Shown: positions 17,590-25,430 of the stretch, piece by piece | How positions within the stretch are numbered: the first letter of the stretch is position 1 | How the letters are laid out: each line of letters begins with the position of its first letter | Assembly: GCA_025931335.1 (NCBI GenBank) | Contig: JAICNG010000019.1 | Location: 1-50,970, forward strand | Length of the DNA stretch: 50,970 nucleotides | Origin: Gemmatimonadaceae bacterium | GTDB taxonomy: Bacteria > Gemmatimonadota > Gemmatimonadetes > Gemmatimonadales > Gemmatimonadaceae | Direction of reading: 5' to 3' | Notes under the pieces: generated by a model | What the model was told of the DNA's origin: nothing | The model's database searches: none | What the model saw: only the letters and a program-made list of their open reading frames with translations | Translations under genes and position numbers: made by a program

Positions 17590-17610
17590 GCGGCGCGCCC
17601 GGCGCGCCGC
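17590..17610 (+). other. GC-only hairpin between kinase and TonB receptor genes
   Basis: GCGGCGCGCC (17590-17599) and GGCGCGCCGC (17601-17610) are perfect inverted copies around one base. It lies in the 102-base gap after the kinase stop, with a TTATCT -10-like box just upstream (about 17571). No T-run follows, so it may be a 5' leader structure of the receptor mRNA or a weak pause site. Confidence 0.5.
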
Positions 17611-17641
17611 TGAACCGCCTCTTCATCGACTGGCCGATTCA

Positions 17642-19849
17642 GTGACGCTCTTTCTTGCTCTGTTGCTCGCCGTCGTGACCGTGCGCGGCGAAGTCCGCGA
17701 TGCCGTCACCGGAGAGCCGATCGCTGGCGTGGTCGTCGCGTCAGCCGCCGCTCGTGCAGGCACGCTCACCGACGACGCCGGGCGCTTCGTGCTCGAGATG
17801 TCCGCGCCCTCGCGGGTGCGCTTCGCCCGACTCGGGTATCACACCCAGGAATACGACGTCGTGGGCGACACGACCCTCGTCGTTCGCCTCGAGCCCTCGG
17901 CTCCCTCGCTCGAGCGCGTGACCGTCACCGCTCTGCGCGGCGATGCGGCCGCGCCGATCCCGCAGCGCACGATGGACCGCGAGGAAGTAGAGCGTCGCTA
18001 CGTGGGGCAGGACGTGCCGCTCCTCCTCACGGGGCAGCCGTCGATCACATCGTACGCGGAAGCGGGTGCGTTCTCCAACTACAGCTACCTGCGACTCCGG
18101 GGAATCGATCACACGCGCGTGAACATCACGCTCGACGGGGTTCCGCTCAACGATCCCGAGGATCAGTTCGTCTACTTCTCGAACTTCCCCGATTTCGGCA
18201 ACAGCCTGGAGTCGGTCCAAATCCAGCGAGGCGTCGGCACGAGCTCGTACGGCACCGCCTCCTATGCCGGCGCCATCAACTTCCAGTCGATGGCGCTCGC
18301 GGGGAGCACGCGCGAAGGCGAAGTGCAGCTTGGTCGCGGCTCGTTCGGCACCACGCGCGGGAGCGCCGAGTGGATGACGGGGCGCGTCGCCGAGCGGTTC
18401 GCCGGGTACGTGCGTGCCTCCGCGCATCGGACCGAGGGCTACCGCCATCATTCGGGGAACACCGGCCAATCGTATTTCGCGAACGGCGCATACTTCGGCA
18501 CACGCGACATCGTGAAGGTCACGGCCTTCGGCGGCCGGTCCCGCAACGAGCTCGCCTACCTCGCCGTCCCGCTCGCCGACCTCGAGCGTGATCCACGGAC
18601 GAACCCGCTCGGCGACGATGAGCGGGACGATTTCCAGCAGCATTTCGCCAGCGCGTCATGGACGCGCGCCCTTGGCGAGCGGGCGGCCATGCAGGCCACC
18701 GCCTATACCATCTGGGCGAGCGGAGACTACGACGTCCGGATCGCGCCGGACATGTACAACTTCCAGCTCGCCTCACGAGTGTCCGGAGCGCTGGCGACGT
18801 GGAGCGCGCGACGGGGGGCGCTCGATCTCGACGCCGGCATACACGCGAGTGCCTATCATCGCGATCACTCGCTGGCGATCCGCCCCGACCTGGGCGCGCT
18901 CGTCTACCTCAATACCGGGCGAAAGCGCGAGCAGAGCGCGTTCGCGAAGGCGGCCATGGCGCTCGGTGACGTGACGCTGTACGGCGATGTGCAGGTGCGG
19001 CACCCGGAGTTCGAGTACTTCCCCGACGCGGCGTCGGGAATCGACGGGAGCAGCATTGCGTGGACGTTCGTGAATCCCAAGGTGGGCCTCACCTGGGAGG
19101 TGTCGCGGCGCGCCACGGTGTACGCGTCCTACGGCTCCAATGGTCGCGAGCCGACGCGGAACGACATGTTCGCCGGGTTCGACAACGTCGACACGACCAA
19201 CATCGAGTTCGTCGGGCCGTTGTCGCGCGTGCGCCCCGAGCGCGTGTACGACACCGAGGCCGGCGTGCGGTGGCGCACGTCGTCGCTGACGGCGAACGTG
19301 AACGTGTTCGACATGCGGTTCCGCAACGAGATCACGCCCGTCGGCGAGCTGAGCTACATCGGGTTGCCGTTGCGCAAGAACGTGCGAGCCTCCTATCGGC
19401 GGGGCCTCGAGGCCGATATCACCTGGCACCCCGTCGCGTCCGTCTCCGCCTCGGCGAACGCCACGCTCAGCCGCAATCGCATCGCCGAGTACACCGACGA
19501 TGCGGCGGGCGCGACGTACCGCGATGTCGAGCCGTTGTTGACGCCGACGGCGCTCGTCAACCATACGGTCGATTGGCAGATGACGCGGACGATCTCGCTG
19601 TCGCTGGGAGGCCGCTACGTTGGGCGCAGCTTTCTCGCGAACACAGGGGACGAACGCTTCATGACGCCGTCCGCGTACCTTCTCGATGCCGGGCTCGCGT
19701 GGCGGGTGGGACGGCACGAGCTCGCGCTTCAGGTGATGAACCTCGGAAGCGCGCGATTCTACGCCGCGGGCTACACCGACGGGACGAGTCCCTACTACTT
19801 CGTGACCGCTCCCCGCGCGCTCTTCGTCACCGCGACCGTCGGGTTCTAG
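17642..19849 (+). CDS. TonB-dependent outer membrane receptor with carboxypeptidase-like N-domain
   Basis: 735 residues from a GTG. A short signal peptide (MTLFLALLLAVVTVRG) is followed by a CarboxypepD_reg-like domain (about 17-95, VRDAVTGEPIAGVVVASA...). The plug domain (about 105-220) contains YLRLRGIDHTRVNITLDGVPLND, and a 22-strand barrel ends in FVTATVGF with the terminal aromatic residue. This N-domain is common in FCB-group receptors. It lies 100 bases after the kinase and 2 bases before the NUDIX gene. Context suggests uptake of nicotinamide riboside or a related nucleoside, but nothing in the sequence identifies the ligand. Confidence 0.93.
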   Translation: MTLFLALLLAVVTVRGEVRDAVTGEPIAGVVVASAAARAGTLTDDAGRFVLEMSAPSRVRFARLGYHTQEYDVVGDTTLVVRLEPSAPSLERVTVTALRGDAAAPIPQRTMDREEVERRYVGQDVPLLLTGQPSITSYAEAGAFSNYSYLRLRGIDHTRVNITLDGVPLNDPEDQFVYFSNFPDFGNSLESVQIQRGVGTSSYGTASYAGAINFQSMALAGSTREGEVQLGRGSFGTTRGSAEWMTGRVAERFAGYVRASAHRTEGYRHHSGNTGQSYFANGAYFGTRDIVKVTAFGGRSRNELAYLAVPLADLERDPRTNPLGDDERDDFQQHFASASWTRALGERAAMQATAYTIWASGDYDVRIAPDMYNFQLASRVSGALATWSARRGALDLDAGIHASAYHRDHSLAIRPDLGALVYLNTGRKREQSAFAKAAMALGDVTLYGDVQVRHPEFEYFPDAASGIDGSSIAWTFVNPKVGLTWEVSRRATVYASYGSNGREPTRNDMFAGFDNVDTTNIEFVGPLSRVRPERVYDTEAGVRWRTSSLTANVNVFDMRFRNEITPVGELSYIGLPLRKNVRASYRRGLEADITWHPVASVSASANATLSRNRIAEYTDDAAGATYRDVEPLLTPTALVNHTVDWQMTRTISLSLGGRYVGRSFLANTGDERFMTPSAYLLDAGLAWRVGRHELALQVMNLGSARFYAAGYTDGTSPYYFVTAPRALFVTATVGF

Positions 19850-19851
19850 GC

Positions 19852-20313
19852 GTGGAGCAGCGCGCGCTCGACTACGTGCTCGCGTTGCTCTTCACGCCCG
19901 ACGGCCGGGAGGTCGTGCTCGTGCGGAAGACGCGGCCGGCGTGGCAGGCTGGCCGCGTCAACGCGCTTGGCGGGAAGATCGCCGCCGGCGAACGTCTCGC
20001 TGAAGCCGCGCGCCGAGAGGTGCGGGAGGAAGCGGGCGTCGATGTCGCGGACTGGGAGGAATTCCTCGTGTGGCACGATCCCGAGTATCGGTTGCGTGCC
20101 GTGCGGGCGTTCGACGACGCCGCACGTCGTGCGAGAACCGCCGAGGATCAGGAGGTGTTCCTGGCGCACGTGGGCGCGCTGCCGGTCAACGTGATCGACA
20201 ACCTTCGCTGGATCATTCCGCTGGCGCTCGATCGCGACGTGACCATTCCGATCGAGGTGACGAGCGCGAATCCCGCCGGATCAGGATTGACGGAGCGGCC
20301 TCAGGGAGGCTGA
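19852..20313 (+). CDS. NUDIX hydrolase, possibly linked to nucleotide salvage
   Basis: 153 residues from a GTG at 19852, two bases after the receptor stop. The complete NUDIX box begins at about residue 39 (GGKIAAGERLAEAAR) and continues REVREEAGV, matching GX5EX7REUXEEXGU. The N-terminal strand YVLALLFTPDGREVVLVRKTRP is typical of MutT/ADP-ribose-type NUDIX proteins. The substrate cannot be read from the sequence. Its position directly behind PnuC, the riboside kinase and a TonB receptor makes an NAD-related or ADP-ribose-type substrate attractive, while oxidised-nucleotide sanitising is the alternative. The C-terminal about 15 residues are low complexity. Confidence 0.85.
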   Translation: MEQRALDYVLALLFTPDGREVVLVRKTRPAWQAGRVNALGGKIAAGERLAEAARREVREEAGVDVADWEEFLVWHDPEYRLRAVRAFDDAARRARTAEDQEVFLAHVGALPVNVIDNLRWIIPLALDRDVTIPIEVTSANPAGSGLTERPQGG

Positions 20314-20318
20314 CCGCT

Positions 20319-20837
20319 TCAGCCTCGCGTAATCGCGACCTCGTGGCCGAATCGCCGACCGAGCGCTCGGAGGAACCGTTCCTGCGTTCCGTGGTGACCC
20401 AGGACGAAGCGCGCCATGAACCGGAACAACGGATTGCTCACGAACCCCCGCTCGGTGATGGTCAGGCGCGTGGCGTTCCCATCTGGAGCGAGCTCGTAGG
20501 TCCACGTTCCGCCGAAGGGCAGAGATTCATCGGTGATGCGCACGACGAGGCGGCGCGGGCGTTGTTCCTCGGCGCGCTCGAACGTGATCGTGCCGTCGCT
20601 GGTGTGCTCGCGCCATCGCAGCGCGCCCTCGGTCGAGAGCACGTCGACCGACTTCACGTCGGCTCGCCAACGCGGGTAGTCGCCGACGTCGGCGAGCGCG
20701 TGCCACACCGTGTCAAGCGGCGCGTCGATGCGCGCCGTCGAGCTGGCGACGTGGTCGCGCGGCAGGAGGAGGCCGATCACCACGATCGCCGCGACAATGA
20801 GGACGAGCGCAGCGCCGCCCATCAGTAGCCATTTCAT
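20319..20837 (-). CDS. SRPBCC (START-like) domain protein with membrane anchor
   Basis: 172 residues starting at ATG 20837 (MKWLLMGGAALV), supported by a strong Shine-Dalgarno (GGGAGG, 6 bases upstream); a longer frame upstream is not supported. A single helix (about 3-25) anchors the protein. The rest fits the polyketide-cyclase/dehydrase SRPBCC fold: SSTARIDAPLDTVWHALADVGDYPRW at about 32-57 and a C-terminal amphipathic helix RFLRALGRRFG. These proteins bind hydrophobic ligands in a cavity, and no catalytic site is recognised. It is convergent with the NUDIX gene (5-base gap) and divergent from comM. Confidence 0.85.
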   Translation of the reverse strand: MKWLLMGGAALVLIVAAIVVIGLLLPRDHVASSTARIDAPLDTVWHALADVGDYPRWRADVKSVDVLSTEGALRWREHTSDGTITFERAEEQRPRRLVVRITDESLPFGGTWTYELAPDGNATRLTITERGFVSNPLFRFMARFVLGHHGTQERFLRALGRRFGHEVAITRG

Positions 20838-20965
20838 CGGCACCTCCCGTTCATGACGGCATCTGAGGCTGTCGCGCGGCAACGATGTCACCACCGGGCG
20901 CGGTCCGGCAACTCCCGGCGTGGATTCGATTGGGGGAAGGAGCGGGCGGCCATGCACTGTACGGC

Positions 20966-22516
20966 GTGCTCGCCGCCGTCCACTCCGCCGCCCTCGTCGG
21001 CATCGATGCGTATTCCGTCACCGTCGAGGTCGACGCCGCACCCGGCCTCCCGCAGTTCGCCATCGTCGGGTTGCCCGCGGGCGCGGTGAAGGAGAGCCGC
21101 GAACGCGTCGGGGCGGCGCTCGCGAATACCGGCTTTCGGCTGCCCCCGCGCCGCATCACCGTGAACCTGGCCCCGGCCGACACGCGCAAGGAAGGAACCG
21201 CGTTCGACCTGCCCATTGCGTTAGGCATTCTCGTCGCCACCGGCCAACTCCCCGCGACCTCCCTCGACGGCGTCATGGCGCTTGGCGAGCTCGGGCTGGA
21301 CGGGGCGCTCCGTGCCGTGCGTGGTGCGCTGCCGGTCGCGCGACTCGCCAAGAGCACCGGTCGGCGGGCGCTGATCGTTCCTCCCGCCAACGTCGCCGAG
21401 GCGGGCTTGGTGGGCGACGTCGCCCTCGCGGCCCCCGAGACGTTGCACGCGCTCGTCGAAGAGCTTCGCGCCGGCGTGCTTCGCGAGCCACCGGCCCGTC
21501 CTCGCCTGGTGATTCCGGACGACGTCGATGACCTCAGTGATGTCGCGGGGCAAGAGAGCGCGAAGCGAGCCCTGGAGATCGCCGCCGCCGGGGGACATAA
21601 CGTGCTGCTCACCGGTCCGCCGGGAGCCGGCAAGACGATGCTCGCGCGGCGGCTGCCCGGCATCCTGCCGGCGCTCACCGAGGGCGAGGCACTCGAGGTC
21701 ACGGCGGTCCATTCCGTGGCGGGGATGCTTGCCTCGGGATGCGCGCTCGTGAGGCGCGGGCCGTTTCGCGCCCCGCACCACACCATCTCCGATGCCGGGC
21801 TCATTGGGGGAGGGAACCCGCCCCGCCCGGGCGAGGTGAGCCTCGCGCATCACGGCGTGCTCTTCCTCGACGAGGTGCTCGAGTTTCGTCGCCACGTTCT
21901 CGAGGCGTTGCGGCAGCCACTCGAGGATGGGCGCGTGATCATCGCGAGGGCCGGCCATTCGGTCGCCTTTCCCGCGCGCGTTCTCCTCGTGGGAGCGATG
22001 AACCCGTGCCCGTGCGGCTATGCGGGGGACGCGAGCCGGGCCTGTGTGTGCGCCATTGGCGACATCACACGATATCGCGGACGCCTCTCGGGCCCACTCA
22101 TCGACCGGGTGGACCTTCGCGTCGAGGTGCGCGCGGTGGCGGTCGGCTCGCTCGCCTGTGCGCGGAGCGCACAACGATCGCGCGAGGTGCGCCAGCGCGT
22201 CGATGCCGCGCGGCTGGTCCAGCGCACGAGGTTCGCGCGCTTGTCGGGCGTCGAGTGCAACGCGCGCGCGCCGGGGCGGTGGCTCGATGCGCATGGCGGC
22301 CTCGCCGAAGATGGGCACCGTCTGCTCGTGAGAGCCGCGGAGCGGGGCGCACTGACGGCGCGCGGTTATCATCGCACCGTTCGCGTGGCGCGCACGATCG
22401 CGGATCTCGACGAAGAGCCCGGCATTCACGCGCCGCACATTGCCGAAGCGCTTCGGTTTCGCCTCGGCGGTACCGCCGAGCACACCGTGGCGGCGCCGGC
22501 CCGCGCGCTGACATGA
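20966..22516 (+). CDS. comM: ComM/YifB-family AAA+ Mg-chelatase-like ATPase
   Basis: 516 residues taking GTG 20966 (family N-terminus: LAAVHSAALVGIDAYSVTVEVD). An upstream ATG at 20885 would add 27 residues foreign to the family. An N-terminal Lon-like S5-fold domain spans about 1-170. The chelatase ATPase has Walker A GPPGAGKTM near 217, Walker B VLFLDEVLEF near 298, the NPCPCGYAGDASRACVC cysteine cluster near 346, and a C-terminal helical domain. In transformable bacteria ComM is a hexameric helicase that promotes branch migration during natural transformation. No other competence gene is in the window. Confidence 0.93.
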   Translation: MLAAVHSAALVGIDAYSVTVEVDAAPGLPQFAIVGLPAGAVKESRERVGAALANTGFRLPPRRITVNLAPADTRKEGTAFDLPIALGILVATGQLPATSLDGVMALGELGLDGALRAVRGALPVARLAKSTGRRALIVPPANVAEAGLVGDVALAAPETLHALVEELRAGVLREPPARPRLVIPDDVDDLSDVAGQESAKRALEIAAAGGHNVLLTGPPGAGKTMLARRLPGILPALTEGEALEVTAVHSVAGMLASGCALVRRGPFRAPHHTISDAGLIGGGNPPRPGEVSLAHHGVLFLDEVLEFRRHVLEALRQPLEDGRVIIARAGHSVAFPARVLLVGAMNPCPCGYAGDASRACVCAIGDITRYRGRLSGPLIDRVDLRVEVRAVAVGSLACARSAQRSREVRQRVDAARLVQRTRFARLSGVECNARAPGRWLDAHGGLAEDGHRLLVRAAERGALTARGYHRTVRVARTIADLDEEPGIHAPHIAEALRFRLGGTAEHTVAAPARALT

Positions 22517-22583
22517 TCGCGTCCGAAAATGGCCAGCCGCTCTGGGCACCCACACGATATCTTGCTGGTCACCAATCACCCTC

Positions 22584-22603
22584 CCGCCCGCCCTTGCGGG
22601 CGG
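22584..22603 (+). other. GC hairpin in the leader of ogt
   Basis: CCGCCCG (22584-22590) pairs with CGGGCGG (22597-22603) around a 6-base loop. It lies 8 bases before the GGAG ribosome site of the methyltransferase gene and could either modulate its translation or help end comM transcription. There is no T-run. A TATCTT-like box lies about 25 bases upstream. Confidence 0.4.
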
Positions 22604-22622
22604 CACGTTCGGAGACGATGTC

Positions 22623-23123
22623 ATGATCGCCACGATGAACGACCTCATTGTCCGCACTCGCGTTGCGAGCCCGATCGGGATGCTCGCCCTCGCCAGCAAC
22701 GGCGCCGCACTCACCCACCTCGGGATCGTTCGTGACGATGACGAGGAGGGCGAGCACGTTCCCCCGGAGGCCGACCCCATTCTCGCGACCGCGCAGGAGC
22801 AGCTGGACGCGTATTTCGACATGCGTCTCCGGCAGTTCGACCTGCCGCTCGAGCCGCGAGGAACGGAGTTTCAGCGACGTGTATGGGATTCTCTGCGCAC
22901 CATCCCGTACGGCGATACCATGAGCTACGCCGACCTGGCGCGACGGATCGACCATCCGAAGGCGGTGCGAGCGGTGGGTGCCGCGAACGGCCGCAACCCG
23001 CTCATGATCATCGTCCCTTGTCATCGCGTCATCGGGGCTGACGGATCGTTGACAGGCTTCGGCGGCGGCATTGAGCGCAAGCGCTGGCTGCTCGATCACG
23101 AGGCGCGCGCGCAACTCCGTTAG
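22623..23123 (+). CDS. ogt: Methylated-DNA--protein-cysteine methyltransferase
   Basis: 166 residues, ATG with GGAG 8 bases upstream. The C-terminal DNA-binding domain has RVWDSLRTIPYGDTMSYADLA (about 86-106), the arginine-finger helix AVRAVGAANGRNP (about 114-126) and the active-site motif IVPCHRVIG with Cys133. The family removes alkyl groups from O6-alkylguanine by irreversible transfer to that cysteine. The N-terminal domain is the ribonuclease-H-like Ogt type without the Ada zinc domain. It stands alone between comM and larE. Confidence 0.95.
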   Translation: MIATMNDLIVRTRVASPIGMLALASNGAALTHLGIVRDDDEEGEHVPPEADPILATAQEQLDAYFDMRLRQFDLPLEPRGTEFQRRVWDSLRTIPYGDTMSYADLARRIDHPKAVRAVGAANGRNPLMIIVPCHRVIGADGSLTGFGGGIERKRWLLDHEARAQLR

Positions 23124-23174
23124 AGGGCCGCCCGCCGCCCTCCCCACTGCGCGGGGGCGCGGTTACGTTGAAGC

Positions 23175-24029
23175 ATGACCGCCCCCGACGAGATGACGGC
23201 GACGCCGCCGGCCGATGAGAAAGAGCGCGCACTCGTCGCCTGGCTCCAGGAGCGGGGGTCCGCTCTGCTCGGTTACAGCGGCGGCGTCGATTCCGCCTAT
23301 CTCGCGAGCGTTGCGACGGAGGCGTTGGGGCCGGATCGCATCCTGGCCGTCATCGGCCGGTCGGCGTCGTATCCCGAGGAGCAGTGGCGCACGGCGTGGG
23401 ATGTCGCCGCACGAATCGGCCTTCGCGTCGAAGAGGTCGACACCGCCGAGATGGCCGACCCGCGGTACGTCGCGAACCCGTCGAACCGCTGCTACTTCTG
23501 CAAGACCGAGCTGTGGAGCAAGCTCGCCCCGCTGGCGCGCGCGCGCGGACTCGCCGTCGTCATCGATGGGACGAATGCCGACGACGTCCGCGGCCATCGT
23601 CCCGGCATGCTCGCGGCCCGCGACCACGGGGTGCGATCGCCGCTCGTCGACGTCGGGATGACGAAACGCGATGTTCGCGAGCGCTCACGCGTGCGGGGAC
23701 TGCCCACCTGGTCGCGCCCCTCGGCGCCGTGCCTTTCGTCTCGCTTGCAGTACGGCCTCTCGGTGACCGCCGAGCGGCTGCGACAGGTCGAGCAGGCCGA
23801 GCGCGCGCTCCGGGAGCTCGGCATCAGCGGGGACCTGCGTGTACGGCATCATGGCGACCTCGCTCGCGTCGAGATGTCGCGTGACATGCTTGCACTCTGG
23901 CTGTCGCCACTCCCGATGCGAATGATCGGCGCCGCGATTCGCGCGGCGGGATTCGCTCGCGTCGCGGTGGACCTGCGTGGCTTTCGATCCGGCTCGCTCA
24001 ACATTCTCAACGAGGTGAGCGCCGCATGA
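23175..24029 (+). CDS. larE: LarE-type ATP-dependent sacrificial sulfur transferase
   Basis: 284 residues. PP-loop motif SGGVDS at 35-40 (adenylation), NPSNRCYFCKTELW at about 101-114, and SAPCLSSR with Cys185, equivalent to the sulfur-donating cysteine of Lactobacillus LarE. LarE enzymes use that cysteine to thiolate pyridinium dicarboxylate in synthesis of the nickel-pincer nucleotide cofactor. LarB, LarC and LarA are not in the window, so the partner steps would be elsewhere or the substrate differs. A TACGTT box 5 bases before the ATG suggests a leaderless start. The stop overlaps the next gene in ATGA. Confidence 0.92.
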   Translation: MTAPDEMTATPPADEKERALVAWLQERGSALLGYSGGVDSAYLASVATEALGPDRILAVIGRSASYPEEQWRTAWDVAARIGLRVEEVDTAEMADPRYVANPSNRCYFCKTELWSKLAPLARARGLAVVIDGTNADDVRGHRPGMLAARDHGVRSPLVDVGMTKRDVRERSRVRGLPTWSRPSAPCLSSRLQYGLSVTAERLRQVEQAERALRELGISGDLRVRHHGDLARVEMSRDMLALWLSPLPMRMIGAAIRAAGFARVAVDLRGFRSGSLNILNEVSAA

Positions 24030-24247
24030 ACGTGGACAAGCTCGAACGTGCATTGGCGGAGATCGGACTTCACGGGATCGTCGAGGTGCGCGGCTCGCTG
24101 GCGGTGTTGAGAATGGACGAGGACGCGGGACTGGGCGACGAGGAGCTGCGGTCCCTGGCGGTGAGCGCCGCTGAGCGCAACGGCTTCACGCACCTTGCGC
24201 TCGAGGTCGTCGATGACGCCGGCCGTGCGGCTGTTCATCGCGATTAA
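24026..24247 (+). CDS. 73-residue protein coupled to LarE, unknown function
   Basis: 73 residues, no membrane segment, acidic. It overlaps larE by ATGA, and its last 35 bases overlap the start of thpR. The pattern of alternating strands and helices (GIVEVRGSLAVLRMDED, then DEELRSLAVSAAERNGFTHLALEVVDD) looks like a small alpha/beta domain. I do not recognise the family. Codon use is like that of its neighbours, with G/C in the third position, which supports a real gene. Its coupling to larE suggests a role in the same sulfur-transfer pathway, but this is inference only. Confidence 0.7.
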   Translation: MNVDKLERALAEIGLHGIVEVRGSLAVLRMDEDAGLGDEELRSLAVSAAERNGFTHLALEVVDDAGRAAVHRD

Positions 24248-24788
24248 TCTCCCCGACTCCGAGCGCCAGGCGATTCACCAGTCGACGGCGCCCCTTCGCG
24301 GGGCGGCGAGCCAGGTGACGTGGGTGGCGCCCGATTGCATCCACCTGACGATGAAGTTCCTCGGCGAGCAGCGCGCGGAGGATGTCGATGGGATCCGCGA
24401 CGCGCTCGCGGCGGTCGCCAAGCGCTTCCAGCCGGTGCGCCTCGATGTCGGAGGGGTTGGCGCCTTTCCGCATCTTCGGGCACCCAAAATCTACTGGATG
24501 GGTATCACCGCTGATCCGAAGCTCGAGCTGCTGCACCATGATCTCGAGGTCGCCTGCGAGGCGCTCGGCCATGACGTCGAAGGGCGGGCGTTCCGTCCTC
24601 ACCTCACGCTGGGCCGAGTGAAGCGCGACGTGACGGCAGAGCAGGCGTCGGCGCTGGCACGGCTTGCGATGAGCGTCCGGTACCGCGCGGCAGTGGAGGC
24701 GAGCAGTATCGACGTGATGCAGAGCGAGCTGTCGTCGACGGGTCCTCGGTACACCGTGCTCGCCGCGGTGCCACTCGGCCACTCGTAA
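24213..24788 (+). CDS. thpR: RNA 2',3'-cyclic phosphodiesterase (2H family)
   Basis: 191 residues from the ATG at 24213 (MTPAVRLFIAINLP, the family N-terminus); an ATG 18 bases upstream is less likely. Two H-x-T-x motifs define the 2H phosphoesterase active site: HLTM at about 45-48 and HLTL at about 129-132. The context RLFIAI...LP and FRPHLTLGRVKR is typical of ThpR/LigT. The family hydrolyses 2',3'-cyclic phosphates at RNA ends to 2'-phosphates. The start is inside the preceding small gene, and the stop abuts the next start (TAAATG). Confidence 0.93.
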   Translation: MTPAVRLFIAINLPDSERQAIHQSTAPLRGAASQVTWVAPDCIHLTMKFLGEQRAEDVDGIRDALAAVAKRFQPVRLDVGGVGAFPHLRAPKIYWMGITADPKLELLHHDLEVACEALGHDVEGRAFRPHLTLGRVKRDVTAEQASALARLAMSVRYRAAVEASSIDVMQSELSSTGPRYTVLAAVPLGHS

Positions 24789-25430
24789 ATGGGGTGTATG
24801 CGGAAGCTCGGATGTGTGGTCGTGATCTTTCTCGCCGGCATGGCCGTGGCCATCTGGATGTATCTGGAGGGGCCGCGGCGAGAGGCGGAGATGGCGGCGG
24901 CGCCGGTGTGGGAAGCGCTGACGCCGGAAGGCGCGGAGCGCGCTCGCGCGTCGGTGCAGTTGTTGTCCCGGTCGACCGGTCCGGTGTTCACCAACATCGG
25001 TGGTGCCGACCTCGCGTCGTACATCTTCGATGAGCTCTCGAAGCAGCTGCCGCCGTCATCCCAGAATCTGGAGGCGGCCGTGATCGACGATCGCCTGCAC
25101 GTGCGCGCGCTGGTGAAGCTCAGCGACTTCGGTGGATCGGGCGCGCTCGGCCCGCTGGCGAGCATGCTCGGAGACCGCGAGCCCGTGGAGTTCGGTGGCA
25201 CGCTCGATCTCGTACGTCCCGGGTTGGCGCAGTATCGCGTGAAGGTTTTGCGCCTTCGCGAGCTGTCGGTGCCGTCGCGCATGATTCCGCGACTTCTCCA
25301 GCGCGTGGCGCGTGGCTCGCGGCCCCCGGGGCTGGCGGACGATGGCCTGCCGCTCGAGGTGCCGGCGTTCGTCGCCGACGTGCGGATTGGCCAGGGGCGT
25401 GTCACGCTCTACAAGTCGACAGCGCGATGA
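24789..25430 (+). CDS. Anchored hypothetical protein
   Basis: 213 residues (an ATG three codons in is equally likely). One N-terminal helix (about 8-27) is followed by a mostly periplasmic alpha/beta region. The segment VFTNIGGADLASYIFDELSKQLPPSS (about 72-97) and a later beta-rich half (LHVRALVKLSDFG..., ELSVPSRMIPRLLQRV) are visible, with no cysteines beyond the anchor and no catalytic motif. I do not recognise the family. It lies in the larE-thpR chain and overlaps the response regulator gene by ATGA, so it is probably co-translated with that regulator. Confidence 0.8.
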   Translation: MGCMRKLGCVVVIFLAGMAVAIWMYLEGPRREAEMAAAPVWEALTPEGAERARASVQLLSRSTGPVFTNIGGADLASYIFDELSKQLPPSSQNLEAAVIDDRLHVRALVKLSDFGGSGALGPLASMLGDREPVEFGGTLDLVRPGLAQYRVKVLRLRELSVPSRMIPRLLQRVARGSRPPGLADDGLPLEVPAFVADVRIGQGRVTLYKSTAR

